In this document: positions 1 to 7,352 of the stretch, in pieces | How positions within the stretch are numbered: the stretch's first letter is position 1 | How the letters are laid out: every line of letters begins with the position of its first letter | NCBI RefSeq assembly: GCF_024584785.1 | Contig: NZ_CP074112.1 | Location: 620,001-684,000 of the forward strand | DNA: 64,000 nucleotides | Source of the DNA: Idiomarina loihiensis | Lineage (GTDB): Bacteria; Pseudomonadota; Gammaproteobacteria; Enterobacterales; Alteromonadaceae | Direction: 5' to 3' | The notes under the pieces: generated by a model | Told to the model about the DNA's origin: nothing | Database searches by the model: none | Seen by the model: only the letters and a program-made list of their open reading frames with translations | Position numbers and translations under genes: made by a program

Positions 1-848
1 AGGTGTTCAAAGGCGATGAAGAGTGGCGTGCCATTCCTATTGGTGAGGGCGAAACTTATCAATGGAGCGATGATTCAACTTACGTGAAAAATCCGCCGTA
101 CTTTACTGCGATTGACCAGCCGTTGGCGGCTATTACGGACATCAACAAAGCGCGAGTTCTCGCTTTGTTTGGTGACTCAATTACTACGGACCATATTTCA
201 CCCGCGGGTTCAATTAAAGCTGACTCGCCGGCAGGTAAGTATCTACAAGAGCATGGCGTAAAACCAGCAGACTTTAACTCCTATGGCTCACGCCGCGGTA
301 ACCATGAGGTGATGATGCGCGGTACTTTTGCAAATATCCGCATTAAAAACCGTATGCTAGATGGCGTGGAAGGCGGATATACCCGTCATATTCCATCGGG
401 TGAGCAATTATCGATTTATGATGCCGCTATGCGTTATCAACAAGAACAAACACCTTTGGTGGTATTGGCTGGCAAGGAATATGGAACCGGCTCTAGCCGT
501 GACTGGGCAGCTAAAGGTACCACCTTGCTGGGCGTCAAAGCCGTTATTGCTGAGAGCTTTGAGCGTATTCATCGCTCTAACTTGGTGGGGATGGGCGTGT
601 TACCACTACAGTTTGTGGATGGTGAAGGAGCGCAAGCTCACGGATTGGATGGTACTGAGCAAATCAGCATCTTGGGCCTGAGCGATGAGCTAAAAGCCGG
701 ACAAATGCTTACTGTGCAGGCAGCAAAAGAAGATGGCAGCACGGTTGAGTTTAAGGTGAAATGTCGCATCGATACCAGTAACGAGCTGCAATACTATCGC
801 AGTGGCGGTATTTTGCATTATGTCCTACGGCAGATGCTAGCGGCATAA
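1..848 (+). CDS. acnA: Aconitate hydratase AcnA, C-terminal part (5' end outside window)
   Basis: Interconverts citrate and isocitrate in the TCA cycle. The open frame enters from the left edge and 281 or so residues are visible, about a third of a typical AcnA of roughly 900 residues, so the [4Fe-4S] cysteines and the true start lie outside. Visible are [12 protein letters not shown] near residue 55, [14 protein letters not shown] near 97, [16 protein letters not shown] near 160 (swivel-domain substrate contacts S-R-D) and GMGVLPLQF near 200, all typical of the AcnA/IRP branch and not AcnB. The first in-frame GTG at position 3 is internal and not a start. No clear terminator follows before the convergent folM-like gene. 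Confidence 0.95.
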   Translation, partial: VFKGDEEWRAIPIGEGETYQWSDDSTYVKNPPYFTAIDQPLAAITDINKARVLALFGDSITTDHISPAGSIKADSPAGKYLQEHGVKPADFNSYGSRRGNHEVMMRGTFANIRIKNRMLDGVEGGYTRHIPSGEQLSIYDAAMRYQQEQTPLVVLAGKEYGTGSSRDWAAKGTTLLGVKAVIAESFERIHRSNLVGMGVLPLQFVDGEGAQAHGLDGTEQISILGLSDELKAGQMLTVQAAKEDGSTVEFKVKCRIDTSNELQYYRSGGILHYVLRQMLAA

Positions 849-888
849 TAGCTAGCACCTGCAGTTAAGAAAGACGGTGGTAAGCGGC

Positions 889-1623
889 TTAAATATTGAG
901 CGCGCGACCGCCGTCTACTTTTATGGATTCGCCAGTAACATAGGGGTTATCGCGTAAAAAACGTACCGCCGCAAGCATGGGCTCAAGGCCTCCTTCAACT
1001 TTCAAAGGCGTTTGCGCTAATACTTTACGACGATGTTCTGAATCATGCTCGGGTAAAAATAAAATAGGCCCAGGCTGAATAGCATTGACTCGTATGTGCG
1101 GGGCTAAGTGCTTGGCGAATGCCTGCGTGAGGCTGGCTAAACCCGCTTTCGCCGCACAGTAAGCGATGTAGTCGGTGGCTGGGCTATCCACATAGATGTC
1201 GGTGATATTCAGCACCATAGCTTGCTGATTTTGGCTTTGTCGTAATAATGGTGCCAGTTCACGTATGAGCAAATAGGGCGCTGCCGTGTGTACATTTAAC
1301 ACCGCCGTTAAATGATCTAGCTGGTCATCCACAGTGGCGTTGTTGAAAAAGCACGACGCATTATTGACGAGCAAATCAAGTCGCTGGGTGTGTTGCTTAA
1401 GTTGCTCAGCTAACGCTAACACTTGGTTTAAGTCTGCTAAGTTGGCGGCCAAACCAACAGCTCCTAATTGTTCGAGCTCGGCAATACCGTCGCGCGAGGT
1501 ATGATAGTGGGCGAACACTTGGTAGCCCTCGGCTAGTAGTGCTTTGGCTAAGGTAAAACCAAAGCGCCGGCCGGCCCCGGTAATCAAAGCAACGGGTGCT
1601 TGAGGAGGAGAGTTAGCTGGCAT
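889..1623 (-). CDS. folM: FolM-like dihydromonapterin/pteridine reductase (SDR)
   Basis: A short-chain dehydrogenase of 244 residues. The TGAGRR nucleotide-binding motif near residue 14 is the TGxxRR form of pteridine reductases. The motif NITD stands where classical SDRs carry the catalytic serine, and YCAAK supplies the Tyr and Lys; the stretch ILFLPEHDSEHR also resembles E. coli FolM as I recall it. FolM reduces dihydromonapterin and, weakly, dihydrofolate. ATG 1623 was chosen because AAGGA lies about 7 nt upstream; an in-frame ATG at 1638 is the alternative. It overlaps the 3' end of folK by 11 nt, so the two are probably co-transcribed, which supports a pterin role. A general SDR function cannot be excluded. 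Confidence 0.75.
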   Translation of the reverse strand: MPANSPPQAPVALITGAGRRFGFTLAKALLAEGYQVFAHYHTSRDGIAELEQLGAVGLAANLADLNQVLALAEQLKQHTQRLDLLVNNASCFFNNATVDDQLDHLTAVLNVHTAAPYLLIRELAPLLRQSQNQQAMVLNITDIYVDSPATDYIAYCAAKAGLASLTQAFAKHLAPHIRVNAIQPGPILFLPEHDSEHRRKVLAQTPLKVEGGLEPMLAAVRFLRDNPYVTGESIKVDGGRALNI

Positions 1624-2044
1624 GGCGTTTTCCTTCATATAATTGCTGCCATTGGCGTTGTAAGTCTGGCACCACATCGGCTAGATAAGCCGGCACTTGT
1701 TGCCATACTTGCTGATGCGTTGCTGTGGTTGGTGCTTGCAGTTCACCTAATATATCTAAATCCATCGGCCGATCTTTATGGCTACAGTTTGGGTCGGTGC
1801 GGTCTCGACCTAAACTGGTTTCAATCGCATTAAACTGCTGCTTAAGTTGTTCGGGGTTATAACTGGTGCGTAATAGCAGCAACGCATTTAAGAATTCATG
1901 GTCGGTTTCAATCGCCACCGGCTGGGTATACAAGGCTGCCGAATACCAAGCCTCGCCTAGGGTGGTTAGCTGCTGCTTGGCTAATTTAAAATTCTGCTCA
2001 GGAGCTAAATTGGCCCCCATACTACAAAGATAGATTCGATTCAT
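1613..2044 (-). CDS. folK: 2-amino-4-hydroxy-6-hydroxymethyldihydropteridine pyrophosphokinase
   Basis: HPPK transfers pyrophosphate from ATP to 6-hydroxymethyl-7,8-dihydropterin in folate synthesis. The N-terminus has the family pattern (YLCSMGANL, near residue 5) and the signature RPMDLDIL, with the two metal-binding aspartates, lies near residue 95. At 143 residues it is a little shorter than the roughly 160 of E. coli FolK. ATG 2044 was chosen because the N-terminal beta strand starts there and AAGGAT lies 6-7 nt upstream; upstream extension of the frame lacks family similarity. It is the first gene of a folK-folM pair and diverges from the gene at 2140. Confidence 0.88.
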   Translation of the reverse strand: MNRIYLCSMGANLAPEQNFKLAKQQLTTLGEAWYSAALYTQPVAIETDHEFLNALLLLRTSYNPEQLKQQFNAIETSLGRDRTDPNCSHKDRPMDLDILGELQAPTTATHQQVWQQVPAYLADVVPDLQRQWQQLYEGKRHAS

Positions 2045-2139
2045 GCTAATCCTTACGTCACGATTGCTGTGAGCATACCCCAAGTTGCAATGATTTTCTG
2101 CACTTGCTAGCCTGTAACAAAGAGCTACGGGAAGGACGA

Positions 2140-2667
2140 GTGCCGCAACCAACAACCAAGCGCTTTATTATTGAGTTATTTTTCTCTATCACGCTGCTAG
2201 CGCTACTATTGTCGCTGATGCAGGCGGGACCCGCCAGTGCTAACTCCAAAGCTAGCCTGCTCGCTGAACCTAACGCCCTTGAGCTCACCAGTGTAGAGAT
2301 GAGCAAAGAAGGTTATTTTGTGTTGCGTAGTAATACCGCTCCTGCAGCCACAACCTGGCAGTTAGAGCGGTGGTCCGCAGCACCTACCGCTACCCAGTTA
2401 AACAACCAGCAACCGCTAACACTTTACCCTTGGCCGGCTAACACCCAACAACTGACCTTGTCTGGCTTTGCCAACGGCACTTACTATTTTCGCTTGCGAG
2501 CTAGCAATAACAACTACAGTAACGTGGTGAAGGTACAAGTAGATCACTATCCGTTATGGCAAGCCCTGAGCTTATTCAGCTTGGGATTAGGTCTGTTTGT
2601 GATAGTGGTGGTGGTGATTGCAAAGGGAGCCTATCGCTCCGCTAACGCTACCGAGGAGCCTTTATGA
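2140..2667 (+). CDS. Hypothetical membrane-anchored extracytoplasmic protein (beta-rich, FN3-like)
   Basis: I do not recognise a named family. The 175-residue product has an N-terminal signal or anchor (about residues 8-34, ending ASA), an extracytoplasmic segment of about 105 residues, and a C-terminal membrane helix (about 140-162, rich in V and I) followed by a short charged tail. The stretch ending GTYYFRLRASNN looks like the last strands of a fibronectin-type-III-like sandwich. GTG 2140 is favoured, with GGGAAGGA just upstream although the spacing is short; an in-frame TTG at 2104 is the alternative. Its stop overlaps the symporter start by 4 nt (ATGA), so the two are translationally coupled and the protein may assist that transporter. 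Confidence 0.6.
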   Translation: MPQPTTKRFIIELFFSITLLALLLSLMQAGPASANSKASLLAEPNALELTSVEMSKEGYFVLRSNTAPAATTWQLERWSAAPTATQLNNQQPLTLYPWPANTQQLTLSGFANGTYYFRLRASNNNYSNVVKVQVDHYPLWQALSLFSLGLGLFVIVVVVIAKGAYRSANATEEPL

Positions 2668-4088
2668 GCAGTGCCTATGCACTAACTCCGCAACTCGGCT
2701 TAACGCTGGTGGTGCTATTTGGTGCAGGTTGGATAGCTTTCGGCTATTGGTTGGGGCGCAGCAACCGTAGCCATGAAGATTTTGCCTTGGCTGGGCGACA
2801 AGTAGGGCTGGCCTTGGCTGCTGCTACCGCCATGGCTACTTGGGTGACCAGTAACACTACTCTGGTAGCACCGCAGTTAACCTATCAGTTTGGGGTGTGG
2901 GGCATGGTTGGCTATTCTTTTGCAGCGCTCGGCCTGTTGCTGTTTGCGCCCTTAGCAAAACGGATAAAGCAACTCATGCCCGGTGGTTATACCGCTGGTG
3001 ATTTTGTTCGCAGCCGCTACGGCAAACCGGCCTGGTATCTATTCTTAGTCATTTCTGCGGTTTATGCCCTTGCCTGGTTGGTCAGTTTGGGCATGGCCGG
3101 TGGCATCCTCCTGCAGGCACTCAGCGGTCTTGATTACCATCTGGGGATGACAGCTATTTTGGTGATCTGCGTCGGTTACACCCTGTTTGGCGGTTTTAAA
3201 GCGGTGATAGCTACAGATTTTGTGCAAGCAGTCATCATTATTATCGGTGTGGTGGTGGTAGCAGGGCTATTGCTAACCCAAGTGAGCGTTACGAGCGTGC
3301 ACGAACAGTTAACGCAGCAGCACCCGCAATTATTAGATCTGCTGTTCCCCGCAGCAATCATGTTTTTGTTTAATAATATTTTTTTCGGTTTGGGCGAGAT
3401 TTTTCACTCAAACGTGTGGTGGACACGGGCACTATCATTCAAGAGTCAGGTTGGCGCTAAGGCGTTCGTATTGGGTGGCTTGTTGTGGCTACCGATCCCC
3501 ATAGTCACCGGCTTTATTGCCTTAGCGGCGCCACAGCTCGGCATTTTCCCGCCATCGGCAGACATGGTTGGCCCAATGGTAGCAGCGGCAGTATTGGGCA
3601 AAGTAGGGGCCGTGGTGGTATTTGTGGTGGTCTTTTCAGCCCTGGCCTCGAGCTTAGACTCCTTGCTTGCCGCTAGCGCAGATTTACTTACTCGTGATGT
3701 CTATCAACAGCAACTGCGGCCACAAGCCAATGATCAGCAATTATTAAAGGTTAATCGCTACAGTATTGTGGCCTTGGGTATTTTAACTTGGCTGCTTTGC
3801 TTACCTCAGCTAGCTACGTTGGGAGCACTGCTTAATTTTGCTGGCGCTTTTGTTGCCAGCACCATCATGCCGATTATTCTAGGGCTATATCAACCCAAAT
3901 TAACGGGCAGCTACGCTACTGCGGCCATGCTACTTGGCACCTGTGCTGGTTTAGTAGGTTACCTGCTGATTGGTTTCTATGTAGCTGCGTTACTATCCTG
4001 TTTGATATCTAGCAGTATTTGTATGATTGGCGTGATACGCAGCCGCAGCCGATTTGATTGGCAGTTATTACAACAACGACAGGACTAA
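2664..4088 (+). CDS. Sodium:solute symporter (SSS) family transporter
   Basis: A 474-residue polytopic inner-membrane protein with about 12-13 hydrophobic segments. Features of the SSS (SLC5-like) fold include an N-terminal helix followed by FALAGRQVGLALAAATAMATWV, then GGYTAGDFVRSRYG near residue 111, GGFKAVIATDFVQA near 174, and a serine-rich ALASSLDSLLAASADL segment near 325 that corresponds to the conserved sodium-site region of the family. The substrate cannot be read from sequence; relatives take up amino acids, proline, pantothenate, acetate or urea. It overlaps the preceding gene by 4 nt and is followed after 6 nt by a 40-codon membrane peptide gene, then by a carbamoyltransferase and an amidotransferase, so a solute related to those enzymes is a reasonable guess. 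Confidence 0.85.
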   Translation: MSSAYALTPQLGLTLVVLFGAGWIAFGYWLGRSNRSHEDFALAGRQVGLALAAATAMATWVTSNTTLVAPQLTYQFGVWGMVGYSFAALGLLLFAPLAKRIKQLMPGGYTAGDFVRSRYGKPAWYLFLVISAVYALAWLVSLGMAGGILLQALSGLDYHLGMTAILVICVGYTLFGGFKAVIATDFVQAVIIIIGVVVVAGLLLTQVSVTSVHEQLTQQHPQLLDLLFPAAIMFLFNNIFFGLGEIFHSNVWWTRALSFKSQVGAKAFVLGGLLWLPIPIVTGFIALAAPQLGIFPPSADMVGPMVAAAVLGKVGAVVVFVVVFSALASSLDSLLAASADLLTRDVYQQQLRPQANDQQLLKVNRYSIVALGILTWLLCLPQLATLGALLNFAGAFVASTIMPIILGLYQPKLTGSYATAAMLLGTCAGLVGYLLIGFYVAALLSCLISSSICMIGVIRSRSRFDWQLLQQRQD

Positions 4089-4094
4089 AGCATC

Positions 4095-4217
4095 ATGTTG
4101 ATAAGCGCAGAATGGTTACAAGGACTCATTTTAAGTTGCTTGGTGTTAGCCGCCGTAGCGCCCCTAGTACTCTTGTTGCTGTGGGTGCGCGATTGGCGTC
4201 AGCAAGGCTTGTGGTAG
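4095..4217 (+). CDS. Small (40 aa) single-span membrane peptide downstream of SSS transporter
   Basis: An ATG-initiated frame of 40 codons, 6 nt after the symporter stop, with AGGA about 10 nt upstream. The peptide has one hydrophobic helix (about residues 10-30, leucine/valine/alanine rich) and a basic, tryptophan-containing C-terminus (WVRDWRQQGLW), as expected for a single-span protein with a cytoplasmic tail. Several SSS transporters are known to be encoded with a small partner protein (PanF with YhdT, ActP with YjcH), which makes a subunit or stabiliser role plausible. No similarity to those partners was recognised. The next gene starts 33 nt downstream. Confidence 0.6.
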   Translation: MLISAEWLQGLILSCLVLAAVAPLVLLLLWVRDWRQQGLW

Positions 4218-4250
4218 CCCCAGATTATCTTAAGTTAGGAAGCTAAATTT

Positions 4251-5315
4251 ATGAATACAAATGATATTTCGTTTGAACGTAAGCGGCCGGATGTGTACGG
4301 AGATGCTCATCCCAAGGCCTTGCTGAGGGCGATTCAAGAAGATGGCGATTATCTCTTGCAACTGGCCAACCAACATATAGTAGCGGGCGATCAGCTCGAT
4401 CAGAACACCATGAAGCAACTGTTTCGGCTAGCGGCTAAAATAGAAAGTAATCCGAAGCGGTTTAGCTCTCCTTTGCAAAATAAGATCTTGATTAGTGCCT
4501 TTTATGAGCCTAGTACTCGTACGCGGTTAAGCTTTGAAAGCGCTTGGCACCGATTAGGTGGCGATATCATGTCGATTACCGATCGTTCTACAACGGGTAT
4601 CGCCAAAGGTGAGGCTTTAGCAGACGTGGCCGAGATGTTTAATAACTACGGGGATTGTGTGGTGCTTAGAGATAACCAGCAATCGTCCTTGTATGAAATG
4701 ATGGATTCGCTGCGCATCCCCATTATTAACGCTGGCAATGGCTTAGATGAACATCCCACCCAAGCATTGGCTGATTTGTATGCCATCTTCAAGTGGCGCC
4801 CCGAGCTGTTGGATGCTAATTCGGGTGCCCAAATTAAGATCGGTGTGATTGGGGTTCCTAATAAAATGCGCACGGTGCGTAGTTTGCTTAAAGGCCTCTC
4901 CGTATTTGCCCATGCGGTGAGTGAGTTGGTGATTATTCATGATGCCGCCAGCAGCGCTGAGCTTTTTGCGCCGGGGCAACGAGAGCAATTATCGCAACGT
5001 GGCATCAAGGTGACCACGAGTACCGAGCTCAACGATTGTTTACCTAGTCTCGATGTGGTTTACATCAATGCTATCTCGTGGGAGGGCGATACTTTTCATA
5101 CCTACGGTGATGCTTTTCATTTACATGCTAAGTCGCCACTTAAAGCAGATGCGATTATTTTACATCCGTTAGCCCGCGGCGAAGAGCTTTCAACAGAGTT
5201 GGATCATACCCCGCACAATTGGTACTTTAGCCAAGCTCGAGGGGCGGTATTTTTACGTATGGCGTTGCTGACCTGTATGGTAGAGCGTGCTGAGCGAGTG
5301 ATTGATGTTGTCTAA
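4251..5315 (+). CDS. Aspartate/ornithine carbamoyltransferase superfamily enzyme, non-canonical acceptor site
   Basis: The 354-residue protein has the full carbamoyl-phosphate site of the ATCase/OTCase family: STRTR at 88-92, AKGE with Lys119, Arg140 (VLRD), and HPTQ at 168-171. The later part resembles PyrB (HPLARGEEL, then TPHNWYF). Aligned by eye to E. coli PyrB, Arg167 is kept as Arg207, but the region of Arg229/Gln231 (TRVQKER) reads NAISWEG, giving Ala274 and Ser276. In ATCase those two residues hold the beta-carboxylate of aspartate, so the acceptor here is probably an alpha-amino acid other than aspartate. The start at 4251 has AGGA upstream. A 15-nt gap to an asparagine-synthase-type gene points to a two-step pathway. 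It is unlikely to be housekeeping PyrB, and no pyrI lies nearby. Confidence 0.82.
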   Translation: MNTNDISFERKRPDVYGDAHPKALLRAIQEDGDYLLQLANQHIVAGDQLDQNTMKQLFRLAAKIESNPKRFSSPLQNKILISAFYEPSTRTRLSFESAWHRLGGDIMSITDRSTTGIAKGEALADVAEMFNNYGDCVVLRDNQQSSLYEMMDSLRIPIINAGNGLDEHPTQALADLYAIFKWRPELLDANSGAQIKIGVIGVPNKMRTVRSLLKGLSVFAHAVSELVIIHDAASSAELFAPGQREQLSQRGIKVTTSTELNDCLPSLDVVYINAISWEGDTFHTYGDAFHLHAKSPLKADAIILHPLARGEELSTELDHTPHNWYFSQARGAVFLRMALLTCMVERAERVIDVV

Positions 5316-5330
5316 CGCAAGGAGAGTTGT

Positions 5331-7343
5331 ATGTGTGGAATAGCCGGAATTTTTAATCAGCATGGCCAAGCACCACAGCCGCAAACCTTGGTCAATATGG
5401 CCGCCATCATGCACCATCGTGGTCCTGATGGCTTTGGTTACCAAATTTTAAAAGATACGGGCGTAGGTTTTAGCCATGCGCGGTTGTCTATTATCGACCT
5501 CAATGAACAGCGTGGGCGCCAGCCATTTGTCTCTACAGACGGTAACTTGCTATTAGCTCATAATGGTGAATTCTATGATTTTAAAAGAATTCGAGCGGAA
5601 TTAACTGCAGCAGGGGCTCGTTTTCAGAGTAAAAGTGATTCAGAAATTGTACTGCATCTCTACCAAGCCTATGGTTTAGCTGAAACGCTGACGCACTTGC
5701 GGGGCGAGTTTGCTTTTAGTTTGTACGATCAAACCGAAGATTGTCTCTATCTTGTGCGCGACCGCTTTGGCATCAAACCCTTGTATTACACCATGACAGA
5801 AACGGGTGTAGTGTTTGGATCTGAGTTAAAAGTGCTGTTTGCCCATCCTGAAGTAACTCGAGAGTTTTCCGACGAAGGCCTGTATCACCAGTTAATCCAA
5901 GTGATGGTGCCAGGCACTACGGCCTTTCAAGGGGTCTATCAAGTGCCTCCGGGGCATGTGGTAAAAATCAAACGACGCCATGGGCAACTGGATATTTCTT
6001 CGCACTGCTATTGGGATGTGAATTTTCCGCTAGAGAGTGATTATCCGGGCGCTGAGGTGAACGAACAAGAATACATTGATGGGGTTCGCAAGCACTTGCT
6101 CGAGGCGGTTCAGCATCGTTTAACGGCAGATGTGCCGGTGGGATGCTATTTGTCGGGCGGGATTGATAGCTGTGCTATTTTAGGCTTATCAGCAGCCGCC
6201 AGTCAGCATCCGATCAAGGCTTTTACCATTGGGTTTGACGCCGACGCTTACGATGAAACGCCTATTGCCGAAGAAATGGCCGCCGCCACCGGTGCCGAAC
6301 ATCATATTATGCGGCTAAATAGCGATGATTTGTATGACCATTTTGTCGCCACCATCTGGCATACCGAACGAACCATTTATAACACCCTTGGGGTGGCTAA
6401 GTACCTTATGAGCCAGCAAGTTAATCAGGTGGGCTATAAGGTGGTGTTAACAGGTGAGGGCTCTGATGAGTTGTTTGCCGGCTATCCTGCGTTTCGTAAG
6501 GATATGTTCTTGCACGGGCTCGATCACCTCCCTGAGTCGGAGCGGCAAGCCTGGCAGCAGTTGTTAGAGAAAAATAATCAACTCTTTAAAGGCGCCATGT
6601 TAGCGCGTGAAGAATTCATTAGCCCAGCCTTCAACGCTAAAATGGGCTTTACTCCGAGTTGTGTGCAGCCTTGGTTGAGTTGTGGTGAACAAGCTTTGCC
6701 ATTAATTGCGGCAGCTAGAAGGCAGCATTTAGAAGATTATGATGCTGGTAAAGCTATTGCTGAGACCTTAGATGAAACCATGTTACAAGGTCGTCATCCA
6801 CTGGATAGAGCACAATATGTGTGGATCAAGACCATGTTAGAAGGGCAAATTTTAACTTGGGGCGGAGACCGAGTTGATATGGCTCACTCGATGGAAGCAC
6901 GGCCAGCGTTCTTAGACCATCATTTGGCGGAGTATGCATTCAAGGTACCGCCGCACTTGCGTATCAAAGGCAATAAAGAAAAGTATGTGTTGCGTGAAGC
7001 AATGAAGGGACTCTTGCCCGAGGTATTGTATAAGCGCGAGAAATTTGCCTTTATGGCGCCGCCGGCGCACACAGATCCAGCTAAATGGCAGGCGGTATTA
7101 AAGCTGGCGCAGCACTATTTATCAGCTGAAGCTATTGCGGAAGCGGGGTTACTGGATTATCAACAGGTACAAGAAGTGTTTCAGCGACACGAATCAGAGC
7201 AGGTGCCTATCGATGAAAAAGTACAGTTAGATGCCCTTATTAATCATCTGCTCGGGGTGCAGATCATGCATCATCACTTTATAAAAACTGATGTGCCAGC
7301 CCTAGCTCAGCAACGGGCAGATGAGCTAGGCTGGCATGCTTAA
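5331..7343 (+). CDS. Asparagine-synthase-type glutamine-dependent amidotransferase
   Basis: A 670-residue protein beginning MCGIAG, with Cys2 as the N-terminal nucleophile of a class II glutaminase domain (about 2-215; RGPDG, SHARLSIID and SDSEIVLHLY are visible). A synthetase domain follows, with the ATP-pyrophosphatase loop SGGIDS at 275-280 and GEGSDELFAGY near 377. It activates a carboxylate with ATP and amidates it with ammonia from glutamine. It is longer than E. coli AsnB (554) and closer in size to AsnB-like enzymes that act on special substrates. AAGGAGAG precedes the start, 15 nt after the carbamoyltransferase, so the two are surely co-transcribed. The substrate is unknown; plain asparagine synthesis is the conservative call, and amidation of the carbamoyltransferase product is my inference. 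Confidence 0.85.
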   Translation: MCGIAGIFNQHGQAPQPQTLVNMAAIMHHRGPDGFGYQILKDTGVGFSHARLSIIDLNEQRGRQPFVSTDGNLLLAHNGEFYDFKRIRAELTAAGARFQSKSDSEIVLHLYQAYGLAETLTHLRGEFAFSLYDQTEDCLYLVRDRFGIKPLYYTMTETGVVFGSELKVLFAHPEVTREFSDEGLYHQLIQVMVPGTTAFQGVYQVPPGHVVKIKRRHGQLDISSHCYWDVNFPLESDYPGAEVNEQEYIDGVRKHLLEAVQHRLTADVPVGCYLSGGIDSCAILGLSAAASQHPIKAFTIGFDADAYDETPIAEEMAAATGAEHHIMRLNSDDLYDHFVATIWHTERTIYNTLGVAKYLMSQQVNQVGYKVVLTGEGSDELFAGYPAFRKDMFLHGLDHLPESERQAWQQLLEKNNQLFKGAMLAREEFISPAFNAKMGFTPSCVQPWLSCGEQALPLIAAARRQHLEDYDAGKAIAETLDETMLQGRHPLDRAQYVWIKTMLEGQILTWGGDRVDMAHSMEARPAFLDHHLAEYAFKVPPHLRIKGNKEKYVLREAMKGLLPEVLYKREKFAFMAPPAHTDPAKWQAVLKLAQHYLSAEAIAEAGLLDYQQVQEVFQRHESEQVPIDEKVQLDALINHLLGVQIMHHHFIKTDVPALAQQRADELGWHA

Positions 7344-7352
7344 GCAGTTAGG

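Noticed and set aside
4251-5315. Housekeeping PyrB aspartate carbamoyltransferase
   Set aside because: The Arg229/Gln231 positions that hold the aspartate side chain are replaced and no pyrimidine gene is nearby.
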